The position numbers and the translations under genes are program-made. Below the pieces are notes generated by a model that worked only from the letters and a program-made list of their open reading frames with translations, did no database searches and was not told the origin of the DNA. This document shows, in pieces, positions 1 to 5,896 of a stretch of 8,528 bases of DNA. Position 1 is the first letter of the stretch. Every line of letters begins with the position of its first letter. Source of the DNA: Rhodospira sp. GTDB taxonomy: Bacteria; Pseudomonadota; Alphaproteobacteria; Rhodospirillales; Rhodospirillaceae. Where the stretch lies: contig JANQGN010000150.1 in the NCBI GenBank assembly GCA_028277295.1, forward strand, positions 1 through 8,528, read 5' to 3'.

Positions 1-128
1 TCGCGCGTGGGCACGACACCGACGTTTTCCCCGGTTTCGTCGATCAGCCGGACCTCGGGGATCCGGATGGCTTCATTGACGCGCGGCCCGTCGCGGGTCG
101 GTGGCGCCGTCATGGGTGGCCTAGCTAT
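1..128 (-). CDS. infC: Translation initiation factor IF-3, N-terminal part (cut by window edge)
   Basis: This is the first 42 codons of IF-3, which binds the 30S subunit, keeps it apart from 50S and checks start-codon and initiator-tRNA pairing. The translation contains GPRVNEAIRIPEVRLIDE followed by GENVGVVPTR, the typical alphaproteobacterial IF-3 N-domain opening; the rest lies beyond position 1. The start is the notable point. An ATG lies at 113-111, but it has no ribosome binding site at a useful distance. An in-frame ATA at 128-126, 15 nt upstream, has an AGAGGT sequence 6 nt before it. Starting there adds MARPP, which brings the N-terminus close to the length I remember for rhizobial IF-3. 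IF-3 genes are known to use rare start codons (AUU in E. coli) because IF-3 discriminates against them, giving autoregulation. It lies downstream of thrS in the same direction, the usual thrS-infC order. Identity is near certain; the AUA start is likely. Confidence 0.93.
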   Translation of the reverse strand, partial: MARPPMTAPPTRDGPRVNEAIRIPEVRLIDETGENVGVVPTR

Positions 129-134
129 GGGAGT

Positions 135-140
135 ACCTCT
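135..140 (-). promoter_or_regulatory. Ribosome binding site placing the infC start at ATA
   Basis: Read on the minus strand the bases are AGAGGT. They end 6 nt before the in-frame ATA at 128-126 but 21 nt before the ATG at 113-111. Normal Shine-Dalgarno spacing therefore favours the ATA codon. No comparable purine run lies just before the ATG. Confidence 0.6.
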
Positions 141-208
141 TTGGCTGTGATGCCGCCGTGACCGGGACGAGGAGTCGCGCCGCGCGGCAGCGGGATCGCT
201 TGCAGTAT

Positions 209-243
209 GATCCCAACGACCATTGAGAATGACCGTTGGGGTC
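209..243 (-). promoter_or_regulatory. Long hairpin in the thrS-infC gap
   Basis: Arms 209-218 and 234-243 are complementary, and inner arms CATT (221-224) and AATG (228-231) close on a 3-nt loop. In minus-strand RNA the two inner mismatch positions become G-U and U-G wobbles, so the stem runs 13 pairs unbroken, followed by one C-A mismatch and two more pairs. In plus-strand RNA the same two positions are A-C mismatches. The better fit on the minus strand suggests that it acts in the thrS-infC transcript. It ends 80 nt before the proposed infC start. No U run follows it, so it is not an ordinary intrinsic terminator. An RNA processing site, mRNA stabiliser or protein-binding leader element are possible; the function is not known. 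Confidence 0.55.
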
Positions 244-299
244 CGTGGCCGGCCCACCCCCGGCCCGTCGCCCGACCGAGCCCGGACAAGAGGTGGCGT

Positions 300-334
300 G
301 CCCCGCACTGGACCAGAAGATCGCGGCTCGGGGC
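300..334 (-). repeat. Weak inverted repeat after thrS
   Basis: GCCCCG (300-305) and CGGGGC (329-334) can pair around a 23-nt loop in the 129-360 gap. No U tract follows in the direction of transcription. It is probably minor structure in GC-rich DNA and is listed for completeness. Confidence 0.25.
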
Positions 335-360
335 CAGAGTCCACGACGTCCCCGAAAGGG

Positions 361-2343
361 TTATGCCACCTGGGTCATTCCGGCGGCCGGAACGACGGTG
401 TCCTGGCGGGCCAGATCCGGGGGCAATGCCTCGCGTTTCAGTGTATCCAGCACCCCGTCCAGCGCAAGGACTTCTTGGCTAGCCCCGCCCAGGCGGCGCA
501 ACGCAACCGTGCGATCCTCGGCCTCGCGCTTGCCGACCACGGCGATGACCGGCACCTTGCCATGGGAATGCTCGCGGACCTTGTAGTTGATCTTTTCGTT
601 TCGCAGATCGACATCCGCCCGCAGCCCGGCGCGCCGCAGCAGGGCGGTCACCTCGGCGGCATAGGCGTCGGCCTCGCTGGTGATGGTGGCCACCACCACT
701 TGCGTCGGCGCCAGCCATAGCGGGAAGCGGCCCGCGTAATGCTCGATCAGAATACCCGTGAAGCGCTCCAGGGAGCCGAACATGGCCCGGTGGATCATCA
801 CCGGCACGTGGCGTTCGCCATCGGCGCCGATGTAGCCGGCATCAAAGCGGCCCGGAAGATTGAAATCCACCTGGACGGTGCCGCACTGCCAGTCGCGGCC
901 GATGGCATCGCGCAGCACGTATTCCAGCTTCGGTCCGTAGAAGACGCCCTCGCCGGGGTTGACGGACGCCTTGACGCGGCCATCGCTCCTGGCGACCACC
1001 TCGTCAAGCACGCCTTGCAAGGCACCCTCGGCGGCATCCCACAGGTCGTCCGACCCCACGCGCTTCTCCGGCCGCGTGGCCAGCTTGATGGTCAGATGCT
1101 CGAAGCCGAAGTCCTCATACAAACCGAGGATCAGCGTGTTCAGCTTCAGGCATTCGGCGCGCAACTGATCAGGGGTGCAAAACACATGGGCATCGTCTTG
1201 CGTGAAGCTGCGCACACGCAGCAAGCCGTGCAACGCACCCGAGGGCTCATAGCGGTGCACCTTGCCGAACTCGGCGATCTTCAAAGGCAGGTCGCGATAG
1301 CTGCGCAGATCGTTCTTGTAGACAGCCATATGACCGGGACAGTTCATGGGTTTGAGCGCAAAATCGCGCTCATCCTCGGTCTTCGTCGTGAACATGTTCT
1401 CGCGGTAGTTCTGCCAGTGACCGGAGATTTCCCACAAGGTCCGGTCCATCATGTCCGGCGTGTTGACCTCCTGGAAGCCGGCCGCCGCCTGGCGCCGCCG
1501 CACGAACTGAATCAGCGTCTGGAACAGCGTCCAGCCCTTGTCATGCCAGAACACCGAGCCGGGAGCGTAGTCCTCGAAGTGGAACAAGTCCATCTCCCGG
1601 CCCAGGCGGCGGTGATCGCGCTTCTCCGCCTCCTCCAGCATGTGGAGGTAGTCCTTGAGTTGTTTCTCGTTGGCCCAGGCCGTGCCGTAGATGCGTTGCA
1701 GCATGGGATTGCGGGAATCACCACGCCAGTAGGCGCCGGCCAGCTTGGTCAGCTTGAACGCCTTGCCCAGCCTGCCCGTGGACGGCAGGTGCGGCCCCCG
1801 GCACAGATCCAGCCAATCGCCCTGACGGTAGACCGTGATGGGCTCGCCCGCCGGCAGGTCGGTGATGATCTCGGCCTTGTAATGCTCGCCCTTAGCCTTG
1901 AACCAGGCGATGGCCTCGTCACGATCCCATTCCTCTCGGAGGATCGCTTCGTCGCGATCCACGATCGCGCGCATGCGCGCCTCAATCGCCTCCAGATCCT
2001 CGGGCGTGAAGGGCTCGTCGCGGGCGAAGTCGTAATAGAAGCCGTTCTCGATGGCCGGGCCGATGGTCACCTGGGTGCCCGGGTACAGTTCCTGCACCGC
2101 CTCGGCCATCACATGCGCGGCGTCGTGACGGATCAGCTCCAGCGCCGCCTCATCCTTGGCCGTGATCAGTGTCACGGCGGCGTCGCGGTCGATGGGCCGC
2201 GCCAAGTCCCAGGGCGCCCCGTCGACCGTGCAGGCGAGCGCGGCCTTGGCCAGGCCAGGGCCAATATCGCGGGCAATGTCCAGGCCCGACACCGGGTCGT
2301 CGTACTGGCGTTGACTGCCGTCCGGCAGCGTGATGGCAACCAT
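361..2343 (-). CDS. thrS: Threonyl-tRNA synthetase
   Basis: Cytoplasmic class II synthetase that charges tRNA-Thr with threonine and clears mischarged Ser-tRNA-Thr. The 660 residues match the family (E. coli 642). Order: TGS domain (about 1-62); editing domain with H73-x3-H77 and C181-x3-H185, matching E. coli His73, His77, Cys182 and His186; class II catalytic core with motif 2 near 364-386 and motif 3 HRAMFGSLERF near 518-528; anticodon-binding domain about 546-645. The zinc ligands that recognise threonine are all present: C335 in MNCPGH, H386 in QDDAH and H518 in VMIH. The start was put at 2343 because the TGS domain begins there with MVAITLPDGS; the open frame runs 42 codons further up to 2469, but that stretch resembles nothing and overlaps leader structures. 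The Shine-Dalgarno is weak (GTGGA about 10 nt before). Both synthetic and editing sites look intact. infC follows downstream. Confidence 0.98.
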   Translation of the reverse strand: MVAITLPDGSQRQYDDPVSGLDIARDIGPGLAKAALACTVDGAPWDLARPIDRDAAVTLITAKDEAALELIRHDAAHVMAEAVQELYPGTQVTIGPAIENGFYYDFARDEPFTPEDLEAIEARMRAIVDRDEAILREEWDRDEAIAWFKAKGEHYKAEIITDLPAGEPITVYRQGDWLDLCRGPHLPSTGRLGKAFKLTKLAGAYWRGDSRNPMLQRIYGTAWANEKQLKDYLHMLEEAEKRDHRRLGREMDLFHFEDYAPGSVFWHDKGWTLFQTLIQFVRRRQAAAGFQEVNTPDMMDRTLWEISGHWQNYRENMFTTKTEDERDFALKPMNCPGHMAVYKNDLRSYRDLPLKIAEFGKVHRYEPSGALHGLLRVRSFTQDDAHVFCTPDQLRAECLKLNTLILGLYEDFGFEHLTIKLATRPEKRVGSDDLWDAAEGALQGVLDEVVARSDGRVKASVNPGEGVFYGPKLEYVLRDAIGRDWQCGTVQVDFNLPGRFDAGYIGADGERHVPVMIHRAMFGSLERFTGILIEHYAGRFPLWLAPTQVVVATITSEADAYAAEVTALLRRAGLRADVDLRNEKINYKVREHSHGKVPVIAVVGKREAEDRTVALRRLGGASQEVLALDGVLDTLKREALPPDLARQDTVVPAAGMTQVA

Positions 2344-2388
2344 GGTCAGGTCCACTTCAGACTGGCGGTTCAGGTGGCGCCGGGCGCC

Positions 2389-2407
2389 CGTCCCTCTGGC
2401 GGGGACG
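2389..2407 (-). promoter_or_regulatory. 6-bp stem, 7-nt loop hairpin before the thrS start
   Basis: CGTCCC (2389-2394) pairs with GGGACG (2402-2407) around a 7-nt loop, which reads CGCCAGA in the thrS mRNA. It lies about 46-64 nt before the thrS start. The size recalls an anticodon arm, and E. coli ThrRS represses its own mRNA through tRNA-like arms. However, the loop has no threonine anticodon (NGU), so that resemblance is weak. Confidence 0.35.
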
Positions 2408-2420
2408 CGGAGACCGTGGG

Positions 2421-2440
2421 GGTCGGCGGACCGCCTGACC
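2421..2440 (-). promoter_or_regulatory. Tight GC hairpin in the thrS leader
   Basis: GGTC (2421-2424) and GACC (2437-2440) flank GGCGG (2425-2429) and CCGCC (2431-2435). A single base is bulged at 2436, and the tip must open for a real loop. No U tract follows. It lies between the candidate attenuator hairpin and the thrS start. Its role is unknown. Confidence 0.35.
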
Positions 2441-2464
2441 GGGAACACTTGAGAAATCAGAGAG

Positions 2465-2496
2465 CCCACGAGACGGCGCCGGGGCGGCGACGTGGG
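2465..2496 (-). terminator. Candidate attenuator terminator upstream of thrS
   Basis: In minus-strand RNA, CCCACG (2496-2491) pairs with CGUGGG (2470-2465), and CGCCG (2489-2485) pairs with CGGCG (2481-2477) over a 3-nt loop. A 1-nt versus 6-nt internal asymmetry separates the two stems. The 14 bases after it (2464-2451) are CTCTCTGATTTCTC, half of them T, so this is a mediocre U tract. It lies 36 nt past the stop of the threonine-rich leader ORF and 121 nt before thrS, which suits an attenuator. The weak U run keeps the confidence modest. Confidence 0.35.
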
Positions 2497-2594
2497 TGGG
2501 ACGCGGCCCGCGACGGGGCCGAACGGATCGCATCACCCCCCAAGGGGAGTTCGAGTGGGGGGGGTTCGGGGTGTGGTGGCCGCGCGCGTCCCAC
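2496..2594 (-). repeat. Long-range inverted repeat spanning the threonine codons
   Basis: GTGGGACGCG (2496-2505) and CGCGTCCCAC (2585-2594) are perfect 10-bp complements. GGCC at 2506-2509 and 2578-2581 extends the pairing after a 3-nt bulge. The upstream arm lies inside the leader ORF, just before its main run of threonine codons. The downstream arm abuts the terminator-like hairpin, sharing base 2496. A ribosome on the threonine codons would cover the upstream arm and prevent this pairing, as attenuation requires. Confidence 0.4.
2504..2521 (-). repeat. Hairpin competing with the long-range pairing
   Basis: CGGCCC (2504-2509) and GGGCCG (2516-2521) form a perfect 6-bp stem with a 6-nt loop. 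Bases 2504-2509 are also used by the pairing with the leader ORF at 2578-2594, so the two structures exclude each other. Such overlapping alternatives are what one expects of a leader that switches state. Confidence 0.4.
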
Positions 2595-2667
2595 AGACCG
2601 CGCGCGGGTCGCGCACGGCGTCACACTGGGGCATCGAGGCCCCCCACAGGGCGGCGAACGGCACCAT
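2533..2667 (-). CDS. Threonine-rich leader peptide of thrS (proposed)
   Basis: A 44-codon ORF begins about 31 nt after the predicted thrS transcription start and ends in TGA at 2535-2533. Its C-terminus reads GTRAATTPRTPPTRTPLGG. Six of the last 18 codons are threonine, using ACG, ACC, ACA and ACT, including ACA and ACT, which should be uncommon in so GC-rich a genome. It lies directly upstream of the threonyl-tRNA synthetase gene. The obvious reading is a leader peptide on which ribosomes stall when charged tRNA-Thr is scarce, altering downstream RNA folding. The start is uncertain: ATG at 2667 has a poor ribosome binding site; GTG at 2673 has GGA 7 nt upstream; and an internal ATG at 2634 follows a G run and would give 33 residues. 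All three keep every threonine codon. No protein family is recognised. Chance composition in C-rich DNA is the main alternative, since proline and arginine are also frequent. Confidence 0.5.
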   Translation of the reverse strand: MVPFAALWGASMPQCDAVRDPRAVCGTRAATTPRTPPTRTPLGG

Positions 2668-2693
2668 GCTCACGAAGCGATCCAACACAGAGA

Positions 2694-2707
2694 GGTCTGT
2701 ACAGACC
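2694..2707. promoter_or_regulatory. 14-bp perfect palindrome over the thrS promoter
   Basis: GGTCTGTACAGACC is its own reverse complement. It overlaps part of the proposed -10 box (2705-2710) and the expected start site near 2698. It could be a repressor operator. If transcription begins upstream of it, it could instead be a small 5' hairpin. No specific regulator is implied by the sequence. Confidence 0.5.
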
Positions 2708-2732
2708 ATAGGCCAGAGGCCGGTATTGTCAA
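2705..2732 (-). promoter_or_regulatory. Sigma70-type promoter for thrS-infC
   Basis: On the minus strand a consensus -35 TTGACA (2732-2727) is followed after 16 nt by TATGGT (2710-2705), which matches the -10 consensus at four of six positions. It would start RNA near 2698, giving a leader of about 355 nt before thrS that contains the threonine-rich ORF. It is the best promoter match I found upstream of thrS. Confidence 0.55.
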
Positions 2733-2837
2733 GCGCGCGCCATCCGCGTCAGCCGTTCTCGTGATGGCTTGGCGCTTGTCAGAGCCCGTCCGGAAAGTCT
2801 CGGGAGCCTCAATATATTGTGTTCTTGTACCCGAACG

Positions 2838-2850
2838 GCATACCGTATGC
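2838..2850. repeat. Operator-like inverted repeat
   Basis: GCATAC and GTATGC flank a single central base. The size suits a dimeric regulator site, and it sits in the divergent intergenic region. It does not match the spacing of NikR sites (half-sites far apart). No regulator gene is nearby to pair it with. Confidence 0.3.
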
Positions 2851-2936
2851 GGCGCCTTCCAAGGCTTTCGGGACAGACACTCAGGACCGAGACCGATGGC
2901 CGGGAGAATGCCGGTTCAACACGGACGAGAGACGCT

Positions 2937-2989
2937 CGACAGGGCCGCGCACCGGACTCTTCCCTCAGTCATGGGCGGGCAGCCTGTCG
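2937..2989. repeat. Spaced 7-bp inverted repeat
   Basis: CGACAGG (2937-2943) and CCTGTCG (2983-2989) are perfect complements 39 nt apart. It may be chance; no further structure or motif supports a role. Confidence 0.2.
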
Positions 2990-3183
2990 GAGCTAGAGGC
3001 TACCCTATTGATATCATTCAGGATTTAATGTCCAGACGGACAAGTCATCAGGAACAATATCAAGCCGTTAGGCGATGTGGGCCGATCAAATCCAACAGAC
3101 TGACTAGTGATGCGGCGCACCGCGAAGCCCTTTCGGCAACCGGCTTGGCGGCACAAGCACCGGGCTTTCGGTCCCCTCGATGG

Positions 3184-3204
3184 CGGACGGCCGATCGCCG
3201 TCCG
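3184..3204. repeat. 8-bp GC hairpin upstream of the importer operon
   Basis: CGGACGGC (3184-3191) and GCCGTCCG (3197-3204) are perfect complements around a 5-nt loop. No T run follows on either strand, so it is not an intrinsic terminator. It ends 112 nt before the binding-protein start, where it could be an operator or part of an mRNA leader. Confidence 0.45.
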
Positions 3205-3221
3205 GCATGGCGCCGGTTATC

Positions 3222-3267
3222 CGATTTTCGATGCTGTTTGGCATTTTCGCGCGATACCTCGAAATCG
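3222..3267. repeat. Inverted repeat close to the importer start
   Basis: CGATTTTCGA (3222-3231) pairs with TCGAAATCG (3259-3267), with one extra T in the left arm. It lies between the 8-bp hairpin and the binding-protein gene and is relatively AT-rich. It may be an operator pair or a leader stem; the role is unknown. Confidence 0.3.
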
Positions 3268-3316
3268 TGGCTGCATATCATTCCCCGCGACGGCTTATGC
3301 AATGGAGACCGCCAAC

Positions 3317-4906
3317 ATGTCCACAGTCTCGTGGGAACAAAAAAGGAATAGAAAGAAACTCAGCATCTTATTCTTTTTTACGGCGGTTCTTTTCCTGGTT
3401 TCCGTGGCAAGCGTCCTGACGAGGCCGGCGGCCCTCGCACAGGATGGCGCGCGCGTCGTCATCGCCGACGGCCGGGGCAACTGGGGCCCCCCATCGCCCT
3501 ATCTGCATGACCGGCGAGGACCGGGCTACGTGTTGATGACCTTCGTCTTTGATACCCTGGTGTGGAAGGATGAAACAGGCACCCTGATCCCCGCCCTGGC
3601 GCGGTCTTGGCGGGCCGACGAAACCGGCATCACCTTCTGGCTTGATCCCGACGCAATATGGCACGACGGCGAGCCGGTGACCGCCGATGACGTCGTCTTC
3701 ACCTTCGACTACGTCCGACAACACCCCTACCAGGCCGTGGACCTGTCGGCGGTGGAGACGGTGCGGGCGGTGAACCCGACCGAGGTGCGCGTCGCCTTCG
3801 CCAGGCCGTTCGCGCCGTTCATGGCCAACGTGGCGGGGACCCTGCCGATCCTGCCCGCGCACATCTTCGGTGGCATCGAGAATCCGGTGCGCTTCGCCGA
3901 CCGGCTCGCCATGACCGGGTCCGGCCCTTATCGCCTCAAGGCGTACGACCCGGTCCAGGGTGGCTATCTGTTTGAGGCCAACGCCGACTACTACCGGGGG
4001 CGGCCGACCGCCCCGGAGATCGCCTTCGTCAAGATGGGCACGGCGGCGGCCCTGGCGGGTCTCACGTCGGGCACGGTCGACCTGATGACCAAGGTCCCCG
4101 CCACCGAGCGCGCGGACCTGCGAGCGGCCGGTCTGACCGTCCTGTCGCACCAGATGAACCATCCCGTACGCCTGCAGTTCAACCACCGCCATCCGGTCCT
4201 GGCCGACGTCCGGGTACGGCAAGCCATGGCCCACCTGGTGGATCGTCCACGTCTGATCGAGACGGTGTATCTGGGCGAGGCCGACCTCTGGGATCCAACG
4301 GGGCTGGCCCCGCTCGACGCAACCGCGCCCGACCCTTACGCCCACGATCCGGCCAAAGCCGAGCGTCTGCTGCACGCGGCCGGCTGGCGGCGCGACGACG
4401 CGGGACGTTGGCGGACCGCCGACGGGGACCCCGCCAGTCTGACGCTGGTGGCGGTCCGCAATTTCGATTTGGTGTCCCGGATGGTGGCCGCGCACCTGGA
4501 CGCCGCCGGGATCGGCGTGTCGGTCACCTTGTTCGACAGGGGCGGATTTGATGCCGCCCTCGCGAGAGAGACGTTCGATCTGGCGATCGTATCCTTCAGC
4601 GCCCTGGGCGATCCCGATGTCTTTCGCCTGGGTGTGTTGGAGGGGCGCCCGGACAGCGACCGTTACACGGCCAACACCGAGTTGACCCGTCTGCTGACCG
4701 CTCAAGCGAGCGAAATGGACGCAACCACGCGGGCCGACATGCTGGCCCGCGCGGGTGATCTCTACGCCGCCGACCTGCCATCCTTCTCCATGCTGTCCGC
4801 CCGACGGACTGTCGCCGCGAGCGACCGCGTGCGACCCTTCTTCACGCCCGGCGGGGTGGGTGCCGGCATTCCCTCGACCCTGAACAAGCAGATGTTCCTG
4901 CCATGA
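3317..4906 (+). CDS. ABC importer substrate-binding protein, peptide/nickel class (SBP_bac_5)
   Basis: Exported ligand receptor that feeds the permeases encoded just downstream. The 529 residues start with a Sec signal: basic KRNRKK (9-14), hydrophobic 15-34, and a likely cut after ALA at 41. No lipobox is visible, so it is probably a free periplasmic protein. The family hallmark is near 92-130, with LARSW, then WHDGEPVTADDVVFTFDY; further marks are GSGPYRL (201-207) and DVRVRQAM (297-304). Ligands of this family include di- and oligopeptides, nickel chelates, opines and sugars, and none can be chosen here. A histidine cluster (H278, H282, H290, H292) is notable. The start was set at 3317 because GGAGA lies 8 nt upstream; the frame opens earlier, at 3107, without such a site. 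The first 25 codons are AT-rich, common at signal peptides. Its last bases overlap the next gene by ATGA. Confidence 0.92.
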   Translation: MSTVSWEQKRNRKKLSILFFFTAVLFLVSVASVLTRPAALAQDGARVVIADGRGNWGPPSPYLHDRRGPGYVLMTFVFDTLVWKDETGTLIPALARSWRADETGITFWLDPDAIWHDGEPVTADDVVFTFDYVRQHPYQAVDLSAVETVRAVNPTEVRVAFARPFAPFMANVAGTLPILPAHIFGGIENPVRFADRLAMTGSGPYRLKAYDPVQGGYLFEANADYYRGRPTAPEIAFVKMGTAAALAGLTSGTVDLMTKVPATERADLRAAGLTVLSHQMNHPVRLQFNHRHPVLADVRVRQAMAHLVDRPRLIETVYLGEADLWDPTGLAPLDATAPDPYAHDPAKAERLLHAAGWRRDDAGRWRTADGDPASLTLVAVRNFDLVSRMVAAHLDAAGIGVSVTLFDRGGFDAALARETFDLAIVSFSALGDPDVFRLGVLEGRPDSDRYTANTELTRLLTAQASEMDATTRADMLARAGDLYAADLPSFSMLSARRTVAASDRVRPFFTPGGVGAGIPSTLNKQMFLP

Positions 4907-5892
4907 GCATGCCGGTAGCGTCGGCCCTGACGCGCCGGACGATCGTTAGATGCATTGAAACCCTGCTGGCCCTGTTCGTTCTGATCGGCCTGAATTTCGT
5001 GGCCGTCCGGGCCTTGCCGGGCGATCCGCTGGGCGTTCTGTTCGCGGACGCCACGCTGGCGGCGCCGACCGGCGAGGCGCGCGACCAGTTGCGGCAGATG
5101 TACGGGCTGGATGGTGGCCTGATGGACCAGTTCGTCCGCTATCTCGGACACCTGGCCGAGGGGGACCTGGGTGTTTCGGCCGTCCATGGTCTGCCGGTCC
5201 TGGACCTTATTCTCCCGGTCGCGCCCTGGACGCTCCTGCTGGTGGGAACGGCGACGGTGCTGTCCGTCCTGCTGGGCACGGCGGGGGGGATCGAGGTGGG
5301 CCTGCGGCATGGACGCCGGGGAAACGCGACCCTGCTGGCCGTCCTGACCGTCGCGGACAGTATTCCGCCCTTTGTCAAAGCGATTGTGCTGCTGTTCGTC
5401 TTTGCCTTGGGGCTGAACCTCTTGCCGGCGTCCGGGGCCATGACGCAGTTCTCCGAGGCGCGGGGACTGGCGCGCCTGGGCGACATCGCCCTGCATGCCG
5501 TGCTGCCCCTGAGCGCCCTGGTTCTGCATGAAACCACCAAGATCGCCTACCTGACCCGGGCCTCGACCATCACCGTGCTGTCGCGTCCCTTCATGACCAT
5601 GGCCCGGGCCAAGGGCGTTTCCCCTCTGCGTCTGCGATCGGCCTATGTGGCGCCCAGCACCCTGGCGACGGTGGTGGCCCGGACCGCCGCCCTGTTCAGC
5701 GGTCTCGTGTCGGGCGTCCTCTTCGTCGAGATCGTGTTTGCCTACCCTGGCCTGGGAATGCTGGTGGCCGAGGGAATCACCAGCCGGGATTATGCGGTGG
5801 TTCAGGGCGTGCTGCTCATCCTGGGCGTCACCATCCTGACCGTGAATCTGATCGCCGATCTGGTCATCCTGCGGCTGGCGGCGCGGGGATAA
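4903..5892 (+). CDS. ABC importer permease, DppB/OppB type
   Basis: Inner-membrane permease, first of the pair that forms the translocation channel. The 329 residues have the usual layout: TM1 about 15-37, followed by RALPGDP (36-42), a typical DppB/OppB feature; a periplasmic stretch to about 100; then five more hydrophobic segments near 105-130, 143-172, 195-216, 255-280 and 298-326. The cytoplasmic coupling loop (about 219-245) includes RASTITVLSRPFMTMARAKG, the EAA-like region that docks on the ATPase, and VEIVFAYPGLG (275-285) is family-typical. The start codon overlaps the stop of the binding-protein gene (ATGA at 4903-4906), which suggests translational coupling; the ribosome binding site before it is weak. 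A second in-frame ATG follows at 4909. The substrate follows from the receptor, not from this protein. Confidence 0.94.
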   Translation: MSMPVASALTRRTIVRCIETLLALFVLIGLNFVAVRALPGDPLGVLFADATLAAPTGEARDQLRQMYGLDGGLMDQFVRYLGHLAEGDLGVSAVHGLPVLDLILPVAPWTLLLVGTATVLSVLLGTAGGIEVGLRHGRRGNATLLAVLTVADSIPPFVKAIVLLFVFALGLNLLPASGAMTQFSEARGLARLGDIALHAVLPLSALVLHETTKIAYLTRASTITVLSRPFMTMARAKGVSPLRLRSAYVAPSTLATVVARTAALFSGLVSGVLFVEIVFAYPGLGMLVAEGITSRDYAVVQGVLLILGVTILTVNLIADLVILRLAARG

Positions 5893-5896
5893 GCCC

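Larger units (their letters stand above)
2738..3316. other. Divergent intergenic region with no recognisable gene
   Basis: These 579 bases lie between the thrS promoter and the ABC importer operon. Open frames cross it on both strands, but none gives a protein I recognise, and none has a convincing ribosome binding site. It contains less GC-rich stretches (around 2811-2830 and 3001-3060) and the inverted repeats listed separately. The importer promoter must lie here or closer to the gene, but no good -35/-10 pair was found. A sigma70-like TTGGCA at 3238-3243 has no matching -10. Confidence 0.6.

Noticed and set aside
209..243. Intrinsic terminator of thrS
   Set aside because: A strong stem, but no U tract follows on either strand.
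2344..2469. In-frame N-terminal extension of ThrRS
   Set aside because: The TGS domain begins at residue 1 of the 2343 start; the 42 extra residues resemble nothing and overlap leader hairpins.
2880..2935. Possible tRNA, suggested by a GGTTCAA stretch
   Set aside because: No acceptor, D or anticodon arms can be built around it.
3239..3253. Sigma54 promoter (TGGC ... GC) for the importer operon
   Set aside because: The spacing between the GG and GC elements is off by one base and the -12 element is poor.
3060..3302. Minus-strand ORF of 80 codons in the intergenic region
   Set aside because: No recognisable motif, no good ribosome binding site, and the composition is like random high-GC sequence; not enough to call a gene.
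3107..3316. Upstream start for the binding protein
   Set aside because: It would bury the signal peptide behind 70 residues; the start at 3317 has a well-placed GGAGA site.
739..3351. Long plus-strand open frame of 870 codons opposite thrS
   Set aside because: It is the antisense frame of a clearly identified thrS gene in high-GC DNA, gives no recognisable protein and continues into non-coding sequence.
3368..4705. Minus-strand open frame of 445 codons opposite the binding protein
   Set aside because: Its translation is low-complexity and rich in Gly, Arg, His and Gln, typical of a shadow frame; the plus-strand protein is clearly real.
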